Shown here piece after piece: positions 25,194-33,477 of a DNA stretch of 49,098 bases (positions are counted from its first letter, which is position 1; every line of letters starts with the position of its first letter). This DNA comes from an uncultured Eubacteriales bacterium (GTDB lineage Bacteria > Bacillota > Clostridia > Lachnospirales > Lachnospiraceae): positions 1 through 49,098 of the forward strand of contig CASGAH010000006.1 of NCBI GenBank assembly GCA_949299375.1, given 5' to 3'. The notes under the pieces are model-generated. The model searched no databases and was not told where the DNA came from. It saw only the letters and a program-made list of their open reading frames with translations. A program made the position numbers and the translations under genes.

Positions 25194-25235
25194 GATCATG
25201 ATGTGATCAGATCATGATCTGATCACATCATGATC
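25194..25235. repeat. Perfect 42-bp palindrome rich in GATC
   Basis: From 25194 to 25235 the sequence is exactly its own reverse complement, with no loop. It carries six GATC sites and the core AGATCATGATCT. It lies between the ppk stop and the pfkA start and has no poly-T tail, so it is not a normal terminator. Confidence 0.95.
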
Positions 25236-25239
25236 TGAT

Positions 25240-27747
25240 TTATTCATTTTCCAAACGATGTGCAGCTGCCTGATAGGCCTCCTCAAAACAGGCTTCCTGC
25301 GAATTGAGCGGCGGCTCGTCTTTTCGCTCTTTTCTTGCATAGGAGCCGTCCGGCATCTGTACCCTCGCTTTTACATTGTCCCGAAGCATCATCTGAAACA
25401 TTCTGCGGATTCGGTCCCGAAGCTCCTTGTCGTAGACCGGGACTGCCACTTCCACGCGCCGCACCATATTCCGCGTCATAAAATCTGCCGATGACAGATA
25501 AACTCTCTCCCGGCTTCCCGTTCCGAAAAGATAAATTCTGGAATGCTCCAGATACCGCCCGACAATACTCACAATATGAATGTTGTCGGTGCAGGAAGGA
25601 ATTCCGCTCTGCAGACAGCAAATGCCCCGAACAACCATTTCCACACTTACGCCATACTGGGAGGCTTCGATCAGCTTATCCATAATTCTCTTGTCGGTCA
25701 GAGAATTGATCTTGATGCCGATATATCCCTCTCCTCCATTTTGTGCAGCCTGGATTTCCTCCTCAATCATATCGAGAATCTTGTTCTCCATACACTTTGG
25801 CGCAACGAGAAGTCTGCTCGTCTCTTCCATAACTTCTCCGAGGCTAAGCTTTTGAAATACGACAGCTGCCTCCTTTCCGATCTCGGGATCGGATGTGATC
25901 AGAGAAAGGTCGGTATACAGGCGTGCTGTCTTCTCATTGTAATTGCCTGTTCCAATCTGCGTGAAATACTCAATGATGCCGTGAGATTTACGGGTAATCA
26001 GACAAAGTTTGGAGTGAACTTTCAGGTTGTCGACGCCATAAATGACATGGCAGCCGGCGCTTTCCAGTCTCCTGGACCATCCAATGTTGTTCTCCTCATC
26101 AAACCGCGCCTTCAGCTCGACAAGCACATCGACTTGTTTTCCGTTTTCGGCGGCCTCCACAAGTGTCTCTACGATTTTGCTGTGCTTTGCCAGACGGTAC
26201 AGTGTCATTTTGATGGAAACGACATCCGGGTCGTAGGCTGCCTCGTGGAGCATACTCAGGAAGGAATTGATGCTCTCAAATGGGAACGACAACAGGACGT
26301 CTTTGCGGCGGACTTGGTCGAGAATGGATTCGCCCCTCACGAGAGCAGAGGAATACTGCGGAATTCGTTTTTCATAAAACAGGCTGCTGTTTCGGCGAAG
26401 CATGTCCTGAATGAAAAAGACAAAGGACAATTCCAGAGGAATGTTCGAGACGAACACCCGCTCTTTCGACAAGCCGATGTTTTGACAGATCAAATCGGCA
26501 ATGTGGTCGTCCAGGGGATCGGTGATTTCCATGCGGACCGGTCCAAGCCTTCGGCGCAGACGGATGACTTCCTCCATGTGATCCCGGTAGTTCAGATCTT
26601 CGTCTGCAATGCTGTCGGCATCAATGTCGGCATTTCGCGTAATGCGCACCAGCGACTTTGACTTGATCTGATATTTTTGAAATACCTTCGGCATAAATGT
26701 GAGAATCAGTTCTTCTACGAGGACAAAGCAATTTGGGTGCTGGGGGATGGGGATCATCCGCTCAAACACGTTGCTGGTGCAGGGAATGATTCCAATCTTC
26801 TCTCTCCGGTTCCGGTCCTTTTCCTTGTTGTCCTTGTCACCTTTTCCGACCAGGACAGACACTGCATAAATTTCGTTGTTTTTCAGGAAAGGGAACGGCT
26901 GCTTCTTTCCGACAATCATGACCGAGAGAAGCGGAAGAATCTCCCGCTCAAAATAGTGCTCCATGCTTTTGCGCGTTTCCTGTGGCAGGGAAGAAAGGCG
27001 AAGGAAACGAATCCCCTCCTGCTCCACAAGACTCATCACCTCTTTGTAAATGCGTTCATATTCGGAGCGAAGTGCATGGACTTCCTTTAAAATAGCAGCG
27101 ATCTGTTCTGATGATGTCATATTCGTCTTATTTTCGCGCACCTCATCGTTTAACAGCATCATATCATGGAGGGAACCGACGCGCACCATGAAAAATTCAT
27201 CCAGATTGCTCTGAAAAATGGATAAAAACGTCATTCTCTCGCAGAGCGGATTGGCGGGATCTGCGGCTTCCTCCAAAACTCTTCCGTTAAACTTCAGCCA
27301 GGACAATTCCCGGTTTTGAAAACATGCGCTGTTTTTCTTGACACTTCTCTTGATCGGATGAGGCGTTGGCTTGTCGGTGTCTGTTTTATCCTCCGATATC
27401 TGGCCTGTTGTGTCCGACAAAGTCTCCTGCGTTTCGTCCGCAGGCTCTGCATGGGTGTCCAGCGGCACCCTGGCATCCGACGCTTCATTTGCATCCGACG
27501 TCACATCTGTGTCCAGCGGCGGTACCGTCTTCTTTATTCCGGTCCATTCCGGTCGGGACATTTGCATCTTACATTGATCCTGCGCATCACGATCCGGATC
27601 TTCATTCGGAAGGGTGCTCTTTTGCTCGGAGTCGTCGTCACTATTCGGGGAAAAATCCTTTAGGGAAAGTTTCCCGCGCACAGCAGTTTTTTTCTGACCC
27701 TGAATCCAACGGTATAAATGACTATGTCTTTTCCAAAAACCTTTCAT
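25240..27747 (-). CDS. ppk1: Polyphosphate kinase PPK1, with charged N-terminal extension
   Basis: An 835-residue enzyme that makes long-chain polyphosphate from ATP. I start it at MKGFWKRH (27747), after a GGAGGA site at 13 nt, which is longer than usual. The first 140 residues are a low-complexity, Asp/Thr/Lys-rich tail (repeats like SDANEASDARVP) not part of the standard enzyme. Then come the PPK1 landmarks: NRELSWLKFNGRVLEEA, FQSNLDEFFMVRVG, KHSKIVETLVEAAENGK, the catalytic histidine region VHSKLCLITRK and IGTGNYNEKTARLYTDLSL, and a second histidine near the C-terminal PLD-like domain. Standard PPK1 is about 700 residues. It sits upstream of the PFK gene, a phosphate/energy link that may be chance. 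Confidence 0.95.
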   Translation of the reverse strand: MKGFWKRHSHLYRWIQGQKKTAVRGKLSLKDFSPNSDDDSEQKSTLPNEDPDRDAQDQCKMQMSRPEWTGIKKTVPPLDTDVTSDANEASDARVPLDTHAEPADETQETLSDTTGQISEDKTDTDKPTPHPIKRSVKKNSACFQNRELSWLKFNGRVLEEAADPANPLCERMTFLSIFQSNLDEFFMVRVGSLHDMMLLNDEVRENKTNMTSSEQIAAILKEVHALRSEYERIYKEVMSLVEQEGIRFLRLSSLPQETRKSMEHYFEREILPLLSVMIVGKKQPFPFLKNNEIYAVSVLVGKGDKDNKEKDRNRREKIGIIPCTSNVFERMIPIPQHPNCFVLVEELILTFMPKVFQKYQIKSKSLVRITRNADIDADSIADEDLNYRDHMEEVIRLRRRLGPVRMEITDPLDDHIADLICQNIGLSKERVFVSNIPLELSFVFFIQDMLRRNSSLFYEKRIPQYSSALVRGESILDQVRRKDVLLSFPFESINSFLSMLHEAAYDPDVVSIKMTLYRLAKHSKIVETLVEAAENGKQVDVLVELKARFDEENNIGWSRRLESAGCHVIYGVDNLKVHSKLCLITRKSHGIIEYFTQIGTGNYNEKTARLYTDLSLITSDPEIGKEAAVVFQKLSLGEVMEETSRLLVAPKCMENKILDMIEEEIQAAQNGGEGYIGIKINSLTDKRIMDKLIEASQYGVSVEMVVRGICCLQSGIPSCTDNIHIVSIVGRYLEHSRIYLFGTGSRERVYLSSADFMTRNMVRRVEVAVPVYDKELRDRIRRMFQMMLRDNVKARVQMPDGSYARKERKDEPPLNSQEACFEEAYQAAAHRLENE

Positions 27748-27912
27748 GTTTGCTTTGCGCTCCTCCATGTTCGCAGCGATATGAATTGGGATTGAGATTT
27801 TGGATTGCAAAATACATTCACACGAAGCAATCCGTAGTATCATGTGATAATTTTATCACACTCATACCTGTTTGGCAATCATATTTTCTGAAAAATCGGA
27901 TATCGAATGGAA

Positions 27913-27929
27913 AAGATGCGCTTGACAGG
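27913..27929. repeat. Dispersed repeat fragment, copy D
   Basis: AAGATGCGCTTGACAGG is the exact reverse complement of 17 bases in the left arm of the repeat at 20879-20950. It lies in the 171-nt gap between ppk and dps. Confidence 0.5.
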
Positions 27930-27946
27930 TTTGGCGCTCCTCTCAA

Positions 27947-27983
27947 AAAGAAAAGCGGCATAAAAAACATGCCGCTTTTCTTT
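27947..27983 (-). terminator. Terminator after dps
   Basis: A 15-bp perfect stem with loop AAAAAAC (plus-strand arms 27947-27961 and 27969-27983). On the minus strand it ends in a T-rich run; it can also work on the other strand. Confidence 0.9.
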
Positions 27984-28014
27984 CAAATGAAGGGATGTTG
28001 ATTTTGCAGTTGGA

Positions 28015-28443
28015 TTATGCGGATTGCTGATGCATCATCCAGACTGCATTTGTAAAGGATTGAAGGTAATCGTCCATCAATACCGAAATGAGTGGAATTT
28101 CTTTTTCCTCCGCCAGCGCTTTTACTTCCCGGATTTGTGTGAGAAGGTATTGGAAATCCCGGATCACTTCCTGAAAGATTTTCTCGGAGGAGAGGAAGGT
28201 GCTTTCCGCTTCTTCGATGGAGGTTTCTTTTAAAAATCCTTTCATCGAGGAAATCGGTTTTCCCTCCAGCATCAGAATGCTCTCTGCCACTTCGTCAATC
28301 TTTTCAAGGATGGAGTTTCCGTACTCTTCCAGTTTCTCATGAACCGTAAAGAAATCTTTCCCTTTGATATACCAGTGAAAGCTCTGCAGTTTGTGATACT
28401 CGGCAGTCAGATCTGCCAGCAAATGATTTAGTTTTTTTTCCAT
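28015..28443 (-). CDS. dps: Dps family ferritin-like DNA-protection protein
   Basis: A 142-residue four-helix protein started at the ATG at 28443 (GGAGGA site); an upstream extension in frame to 28629 has no site and overlaps the acyltransferase gene. The Dps fingerprint HWYIKGKDFFTVHEKLEEYG is at residues 24-43, with the ferroxidase-type His and Glu residues, then EKIDEVAESILMLEGKP. Dps cages store iron as ferric oxide using peroxide and coat DNA under stress. It may share the upstream acyltransferase transcript, 65 nt apart, and ends at a strong terminator. Short of a search I cannot tell Dps from close Dps-like ferritins. Confidence 0.9.
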   Translation of the reverse strand: MEKKLNHLLADLTAEYHKLQSFHWYIKGKDFFTVHEKLEEYGNSILEKIDEVAESILMLEGKPISSMKGFLKETSIEEAESTFLSSEKIFQEVIRDFQYLLTQIREVKALAEEKEIPLISVLMDDYLQSFTNAVWMMHQQSA

Positions 28444-28508
28444 CGGATTCCTCCAGTTCGTCTGCGGTTTGTTGTTCCATCCTGTAGTATTGCGCGTTTT
28501 GGAGGAAA

Positions 28509-29522
28509 CTATTCCGCAGACAGCCGGGAACCGTCTGTGCCAGAGTGAAGCGCTTTTTTCCAGAATGTCAAAACTCCGTTTTGAAATCCCAAAATTGTGC
28601 AGCAGATTGCTACGGTCAGCAAAAGGCATCCGGGAAGAATTCCGCTCCAGTGATGTTTGGCCAGTTCTGGAAAATAAAATTTTAACAGCTCAATCCAGAA
28701 TGTGTGAAACAGATAGATGACCATGCTGTTTGCGCCGAACCATGTAAGAAAGGTTTTGACTTTCGGAACCCAGACGATCAGAAAGAATCCGACAAGGCAG
28801 GCGATCAGATAACCGGCAAGACGGTATCCCATCCCGTATTCTCCTCTGCTGTAGCTGTAGGAGCCATATAACCATTTTACTTGGATGAATGGCTCTATAA
28901 GGACAAAGAGTGCGATGGCGGCAAAGAGCGCCAGAACCGATGCCGCACGAACCCGGTTGTTCTGGAAAAACCGGCCGCTCTGCCACAGATCCTGCCCGAA
29001 TCCGTTTCGGCACACCCATCCTTTTCCGTAGTATCCGAGAATAAAGAACGGAAAGAACACAAGGATGCGGGATATGCTCAGATAGTATCCGACGGTCTCA
29101 TCCATTCCGCAGAGTTCCCCGAGCAAAAATGCGCCTATTATAACAAACGGGCGGAACCGATTCGGACATTCCTCCAAAAAAGGAATCGAAAGCGTCCACA
29201 CAAAAAGCGCCAGCAAATACCAGAGTGTCCAGACTGGAGTTGTGAACTGAATGTGTCCGCTGGAGGAAAACAGACAGGACACGAGCTGAAAGATCAGGTA
29301 GGGGAGAAGAATCCGCTTTGCAATTCGTTTTGGAGAAAACTTTGCCAGGTATCCGGAGCAAAAGACAAAGAGCGGCATATGAAACAGATAAATTCCTTTA
29401 TACAAAAATAAGGATTCCACGCTTTTCATCTGCTCCAATATATGGCCATAAACGACAAGGACGATCAGCAATCCTTTCATATTGTCCCAGAAAGGGATTC
29501 TCTTTGTTGTCTGTGATGCCAT
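28509..29522 (-). CDS. Acyltransferase family 3 membrane protein
   Basis: A 337-residue protein with about ten membrane helices. The N-terminus has the family pattern RIPFWDNMKGLLIVLVVYGH with the conserved histidine near residue 26, then IYLFHMPLFVFCSGYLAKF. This group O-acetylates sugars or other envelope polymers; the FHMPLFVFCSG form is like the fucose-4-O-acetylase-type members. A GGAGG site precedes the ATG. The nearest glycosyl-transfer gene lies 2 kb upstream, and the acceptor is unknown. Confidence 0.9.
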   Translation of the reverse strand: MASQTTKRIPFWDNMKGLLIVLVVYGHILEQMKSVESLFLYKGIYLFHMPLFVFCSGYLAKFSPKRIAKRILLPYLIFQLVSCLFSSSGHIQFTTPVWTLWYLLALFVWTLSIPFLEECPNRFRPFVIIGAFLLGELCGMDETVGYYLSISRILVFFPFFILGYYGKGWVCRNGFGQDLWQSGRFFQNNRVRAASVLALFAAIALFVLIEPFIQVKWLYGSYSYSRGEYGMGYRLAGYLIACLVGFFLIVWVPKVKTFLTWFGANSMVIYLFHTFWIELLKFYFPELAKHHWSGILPGCLLLTVAICCTILGFQNGVLTFWKKALHSGTDGSRLSAE

Positions 29523-29581
29523 AAAAGTTTCCTCCTTTTCTCTTCAAAATGATTTGACACGCCCGGATCCGTCTCTGGATT

Positions 29582-31066
29582 TTATCCGATCGGACAACAG
29601 TCCGATTTGGATGGTTCCGGTTCTGCCCTGGGAAATGTAACGCTTGCCTTAAACTGGTCTCCGTCAATTTGAATCCGGAATGTCCCGCCGCAGGCTTCTG
29701 TGTATGCTTTCACGATGGCAAGACCAAGGCCGTTTCCCTCTGTTGTGCGGGACGAATCGCCCCGCACAAATCGCTCTGTCACGTATTCTTCAGAAAAATC
29801 CATCTCATAGGCCGATGTATTGACAATTTCCAGACAGACGTTTTTTTCTGCCGTTTCCCTCGTGCGCACATAGACCCTGCTTCCCGCCAGAGAATATTTC
29901 GAGGCGTTTTCCAGGAGGTTTTGGCAGATGCTGTAGGCATAACGGCTGTCTGCAAGGAAGGGCAGCGGCGTTTCCTCCAGCTGCGTTCGAAATACCGCGG
30001 GCGCATGTTCGAGAATCTCGTCCATGTCCGACAATGTCTGACGGATCAGGCAATTCATCTCAATCGTCTGCAGCTGCAGCGGCTCATTTTTGCTGTTTGC
30101 CTTTGACAGGGAAAAGAGGCGCTCAATCATGAGCCGGAGCTTTTCGCACAGTATCCGGATGTCGGCGGCATATTGTTTCATCTCATCGAGGGATGTCTCC
30201 CGCCGCATCAATTCCAGATTGTTGAAGATTGCCGTCAGCGGCGTTTTCAAGTCGTGAGAGACGTTTGTAATGAGTTCCATTTTCAGCCGTTCGCTTCGCA
30301 GCCGCTCATTTGCTGCGTCTTCTATGGCCTGCTGCATCAACTGCTTCTGCTCCCGCCACTCTTTTGTCAGCGAATCGGGTGTCTCAGTCCCGTAGAAAAA
30401 CGGCCGCAGGATTTCATCGGAATATACAGGGCAAAGTCCCTCGTAGTACGTACGGATTTTCTGAAACAGCGGGGCGGCATACGCAAGGCGGACATGATGA
30501 AGGCAAAATAGCCAGAGGATGGCGGGCCAGAGTGCGGCGGGAAAAACAACCCACAGATTGCGGTAGTCACACAAGGCATTCAGATAGCTCCCTCCGAGTT
30601 CCTCAAATACCCGGTGGCCCGTATCCTGATACAGATTGCTGTAATAAATGACAACATCGTAGGGCCGTTCTGGGGACAGGAGCATCACCCAGAGACACAA
30701 TTCATAAAGGACAAGGGGAGGCAGCGCTCTCCTCCAGAGTCTCTTCCAGCGAAGGAAATTGTTCGGATAATCCAAAACATCCAAATCGTTCCCCTGCGCG
30801 CGAATGTATCGGAGGAGAAAGATGGTCCATAGTATGGAGGCCAGGAAAATAAAAATCCAGATATAGACGCTATGGCGGAATGTATCTCGAAAGTAGGGGA
30901 TGACCCACTTTAAAAGGACGATGTCCGTGATCAAAAAGATCAGCGGTATCCCGAGGAGGAGCATGCGATGTTCGTATCCTTTGTGAATGATTTTGAGGAA
31001 AAATCCGAAGATCGAATCATTTTCGTTCCAGTTATTGTCTGTTTTGCTTTTCCATCTTATATCCAA
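29582..31066 (-). CDS. Sensor histidine kinase
   Basis: A 494-residue kinase. The frame opens with TTG at 31066, overlapping the stub of the regulator gene by 35 nt; an ATG at 30964 (residue 35) is an alternative. Membrane helices lie at about residues 36-55, 65-86, 113-130 and 174-195. Then come HisKA with the phosphoacceptor in VSHDLKTPLTAIFNNLELMRR, the N-box LLENASKYSLAG and the G-box GNGLGLAIVKAYTEACGG. It resembles VanS-like membrane kinases. The partner response regulator immediately upstream is truncated, so this kinase may be orphaned or signal to a regulator elsewhere. Confidence 0.93.
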   Translation of the reverse strand: MDIRWKSKTDNNWNENDSIFGFFLKIIHKGYEHRMLLLGIPLIFLITDIVLLKWVIPYFRDTFRHSVYIWIFIFLASILWTIFLLRYIRAQGNDLDVLDYPNNFLRWKRLWRRALPPLVLYELCLWVMLLSPERPYDVVIYYSNLYQDTGHRVFEELGGSYLNALCDYRNLWVVFPAALWPAILWLFCLHHVRLAYAAPLFQKIRTYYEGLCPVYSDEILRPFFYGTETPDSLTKEWREQKQLMQQAIEDAANERLRSERLKMELITNVSHDLKTPLTAIFNNLELMRRETSLDEMKQYAADIRILCEKLRLMIERLFSLSKANSKNEPLQLQTIEMNCLIRQTLSDMDEILEHAPAVFRTQLEETPLPFLADSRYAYSICQNLLENASKYSLAGSRVYVRTRETAEKNVCLEIVNTSAYEMDFSEEYVTERFVRGDSSRTTEGNGLGLAIVKAYTEACGGTFRIQIDGDQFKASVTFPRAEPEPSKSDCCPIG

Positions 31067-31265
31067 TTCCCCACACCACCTTTATATAATTTGGCTTTTT
31101 TGGGACAACTTCGATCTTCTCCCGGATTTTACGAATATGGACCATCACGGTATTTTCCACTGCGTAAGAACTCTGCTCCTGCCATACATATTCGTAAATC
31201 TCTTCTGCCGAGAAAACGCGTCCGATGTCTTTGTGCCATAACGCTCCTTCTCCCCTGGTTTTCTC
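31032..31265 (-). pseudogene. C-terminal stub of an OmpR-family response regulator
   Basis: A frame without a start codon, closed upstream by TGA (31266-31268), encodes HKDIGRVFSAEEIYEYVW, then AVENTVMVHIRKIREKIE and NYIKVVWGIGYKMEKQNRQ. This is the winged-helix DNA-binding half of a VanR-like regulator, ending at TAA (31032). The receiver domain and the first helices of the wing are absent; a promoter-like TATACT occurs upstream. It overlaps the kinase start as in an ordinary regulator-kinase pair, so the pair was intact before the regulator lost its 5' two-thirds. Confidence 0.85.
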
Positions 31266-31416
31266 TCAAAGAAATGTGATTCATCGTTCTGATGAGAGTA
31301 TATCAGCCAGAGTTGTGATTTTCCCGGGGATTTTTCTTATTTATTTCTTAACATCATCATTTCCTGATTTGAGGGTTTGATCTGAACTTGTGCGTTTCCT
31401 TTTCCTGAAAATCCAT

Positions 31417-31467
31417 CAAAAAATCACTCCGCCGATAAAAGCAGCAAACTTTCCTCGGCGAGTGATT
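31417..31467 (-). terminator. Terminator after the glycosyltransferase gene
   Basis: On the minus strand AATCACTCGCCGA (plus 31455-31467) pairs with TCGGCGGAGTGATT (31422-31435), with one bulge, and is followed by a T-run. Confidence 0.85.
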
Positions 31468-31478
31468 CTGACTTTCAA

Positions 31479-32876
31479 CTATTTGAGTGCATTTTTGATA
31501 TTCTGCCTGACTTTTGCCTGAAGCAATTCGTATTGCTCGAGCTCCTCCTCACGAAATCCCGCAAATTTCATCTGTTCAAAGCTTGTCTGCGCCATCAACA
31601 GATCTGCCAGGATCGGCTCCGCCTCAGGAGCAATTTTCCAGTCAATCGGGTTCGCCGGCGGTTCTTTCTTCTTGGAGGCAGTTGACTCCTTTTTGGAGGC
31701 AGTTTCTTTTCCAATGGTCGGTCTTCCGGATGGATCTTTTGCTTTGCCTGCGGCGTCCCTCGTCTTAATCAGCCCCTTAGATGCGAGCTTTTGCAGGACG
31801 ATGTTTAACATCCCCCTCGACAGATTTGTGGACTCTGCGATTTCTCTCAGGCTGCCGCTTTTGTGTGCCTGGCTGATGTACAAAAGAAGCCGGATCTCCT
31901 CCAGCGTCAGATCGTTTTTCAGCGCTGCCGTTTCCAGATACCGATCCAGAAGCTTCCTCTCCCGGTAGGCATCCGCCAACAGCCCTTCATTTTCCATGGC
32001 ATCGATGCTGATGCGGATTCTCTCCTTTCCAAGCTTGATCGAGCCGGGCAAAATGGCGGGCAGTACAATTCCATCGCTTGCCGCGTCAATTAAGAAGCGG
32101 TAAACCTGAATCCTGCTCTTTTCGTAATCTTCCTCACCGAAGACATCCTGATAAAATTGATTGTAGTATTCAAATACACTGCGCTTCATCTTGATCGTCT
32201 TGGAGATGCTCATCCCCTGACTGACGAGAGATCCCTTCGTCTTCACATAATAATAGATCGGGACATGAAGCGCGTACACCGTCCGGATTTGTCGAATGTA
32301 CTCCATGTTGAACATAAAATCTTCGCACCAGCTGATCTCTGCGTCCATGCGGATGTTGTGCTTCTCGATGATGTCCCGGCGATAAAGTTTGTTCCAGAGA
32401 ACCCCATAATAAAAATCCGCCGGTTTTTCCATCATGTACGTGGCAAATTCTTCCCGCGAAAGGATGCCGTTCTCCTGAATGTCCCCTTTGTGAGAAACCC
32501 GTTCCCCGACGACGCGGTAAAAATCTGCGATAACCATATCACACTGATGTTCCATCGCCGTGCAGACAAGCAGTTTTGTCGCGTCCGGCGTAATCCAGTC
32601 ATCGCTGTCCAAAAACTGCAGATACGTTCCCCGGGCGATGTCCATCGCCATATTCCGGCTGTCGGAAACTCCGGTATTGTTTTTGTGAATGATTCGGATC
32701 CGCGCGTCCTTTTGAGCATAGGCATCACAAATCGCTCCGGATTGGTCGCTGCTCCCATCGTTGACTAGAATCAGTTCAAATGGGTCATAATCTTGCTTCA
32801 GCACACTGTCAATGCAGCGCGCCAAATCCTTTTCTGCATTGTATACCGGTACAATGATGCTCACTACTGGATTCAT
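31479..32876 (-). CDS. Family 2 glycosyltransferase fused to a MarR-like winged helix
   Basis: A 465-residue protein. Residues 1-230 are a GT-A fold glycosyltransferase: VSIIVPVYNAEKDLARCIDS at the start, ILVNDGSSDQSGAICDAYA with the nucleotide-binding Asp, and FLDSDDWITPDA with the DxD-like metal site. Residues about 330-465 do not belong to that family: LRLLLYISQAHKSGSLREIA, then STNLSRGMLNIVLQKLASKG and LIKTRD, which read as a MarR-type helix-turn-helix, a basic linker and a long C-terminal helix. There is no membrane segment. A GGAGGA site precedes the ATG and a terminator follows, so it is a single-gene unit. I see no frameshift at the join. Confidence 0.85.
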   Translation of the reverse strand: MNPVVSIIVPVYNAEKDLARCIDSVLKQDYDPFELILVNDGSSDQSGAICDAYAQKDARIRIIHKNNTGVSDSRNMAMDIARGTYLQFLDSDDWITPDATKLLVCTAMEHQCDMVIADFYRVVGERVSHKGDIQENGILSREEFATYMMEKPADFYYGVLWNKLYRRDIIEKHNIRMDAEISWCEDFMFNMEYIRQIRTVYALHVPIYYYVKTKGSLVSQGMSISKTIKMKRSVFEYYNQFYQDVFGEEDYEKSRIQVYRFLIDAASDGIVLPAILPGSIKLGKERIRISIDAMENEGLLADAYRERKLLDRYLETAALKNDLTLEEIRLLLYISQAHKSGSLREIAESTNLSRGMLNIVLQKLASKGLIKTRDAAGKAKDPSGRPTIGKETASKKESTASKKKEPPANPIDWKIAPEAEPILADLLMAQTSFEQMKFAGFREEELEQYELLQAKVRQNIKNALK

Positions 32877-32916
32877 CCCATTTCTCCTCCTCTTTGTTTG
32901 TGGTTATCGCATAAGG

Positions 32917-32948
32917 GAAAAGGCCTGAACAGGAGCTGTTCAGACCTT
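32917..32948 (-). terminator. Terminator after tRNA-Leu(CAG)
   Basis: On the minus strand, AAGGTCTGAACA pairs with TGTTCAGGCCTT around GCTCC (32920-32948), followed by TT. Confidence 0.75.
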
Positions 32949-32958
32949 CGACTGGAAG

Positions 32959-33042
32959 TGCAGTTGAGGGGACTTGAACCCCTACCCAAGTACATGGACA
33001 TGAACCTGAATCATGCGCGTATGCCAATTCCGCCACAACTGC
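32959..33042 (-). tRNA. tRNA-Leu (anticodon CAG)
   Basis: An 84-nt class II tRNA. The acceptor stem GCAGTTG pairs with CAACTGC, the anticodon arm CATGA TTCAGGT TCATG gives anticodon CAG, the variable arm is long as in leucine tRNAs, and the T arm carries GGTTCAAGT. The discriminator is A and CCA is not encoded. Confidence 0.97.
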
Positions 33043-33100
33043 ATATTCGATTGAATCAGTTCGATCGGATCTCTTGTTCTCTCTCTCCCTGACAGCACTT

Positions 33101-33129
33101 ATATTACCACAACCTCAAAAAAAAGTCAA
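33101..33129 (-). promoter_or_regulatory. Promoter of tRNA-Leu(CAG)
   Basis: On the minus strand TTGACT (33124-33129), a 17-nt spacer and TAATAT (33101-33106), about 60 nt before the tRNA. Confidence 0.8.
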
Positions 33130-33217
33130 CACCTTTTTTAAAATTTTTGATAAAAAATTTGAATTAATCCAATAAAATATATAACAAAAAAAACTCTAAA
33201 AAAATGGCGAAAAAGCA

Positions 33218-33246
33218 TTGACAAACAGGAAGGAGTGTGTTATGAT
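33218..33246 (+). promoter_or_regulatory. Promoter of tRNA-Leu(AAG)
   Basis: TTGACA (33218-33223), exactly 17 nt, TATGAT (33241-33246), 33 nt before the tRNA 5' end. Confidence 0.85.
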
Positions 33247-33279
33247 GATCAACGTCAGCAGGCAATGAAAAAGCTGAAT

Positions 33280-33363
33280 GCGGAAGTGCTGGAATTGGCA
33301 GACAGGCAAGACTAAGGATCTTGTGGGTGTACGCTCGTGTGGGTTCAAGTCCCATCTTCCGCA
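33280..33363 (+). tRNA. tRNA-Leu (anticodon AAG, expected to carry inosine)
   Basis: An 84-nt class II tRNA. GCGGAAG pairs with CTTCCGC, the anticodon arm CAAGA CTAAGGA TCTTG gives anticodon AAG, the variable arm is long, and the T arm contains GGTTCAAGT. An A in the first anticodon position would be deaminated to inosine. No CCA is encoded. Confidence 0.95.
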
Positions 33364-33367
33364 TACA

Positions 33368-33399
33368 ATACCCTGAGGAAACTTCAGGGTATTTTTTTA
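33368..33399 (+). terminator. Terminator after tRNA-Leu(AAG)
   Basis: ATACCCTGA (33368-33376) pairs with TTCAGGGTAT (33383-33392), followed by seven T. Confidence 0.9.
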
Positions 33400-33455
33400 T
33401 GCGATACGCCCGGAAGGCGACCTCCGTGCTTGCACAGACAGGAAGACATTTGATA
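33399..33455 (+). repeat. Dispersed repeat, copy B
   Basis: ATGCGATACGCC follows the tRNA terminator T-run. Downstream, TGCTTGCACAGACAGG and ATTTGA match the loop and right arm of the copy at 20879 in the same order. The arms are degenerate here. Confidence 0.5.
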
Positions 33456-33477
33456 TCATTTAAGGGGGATCTTTACC

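Noticed and set aside
27947..27983. CRISPR-like or repeat unit near ppk
   Set aside because: It is a single perfect stem with T-run, an ordinary terminator. No repeated spacer arrangement exists anywhere in the window.
33101..33279. A candidate promoter pair between the two tRNA-Leu genes might be a single divergent regulatory region for a shared transcript
   Set aside because: Each tRNA has its own complete promoter and terminator; they are simply divergent neighbours.
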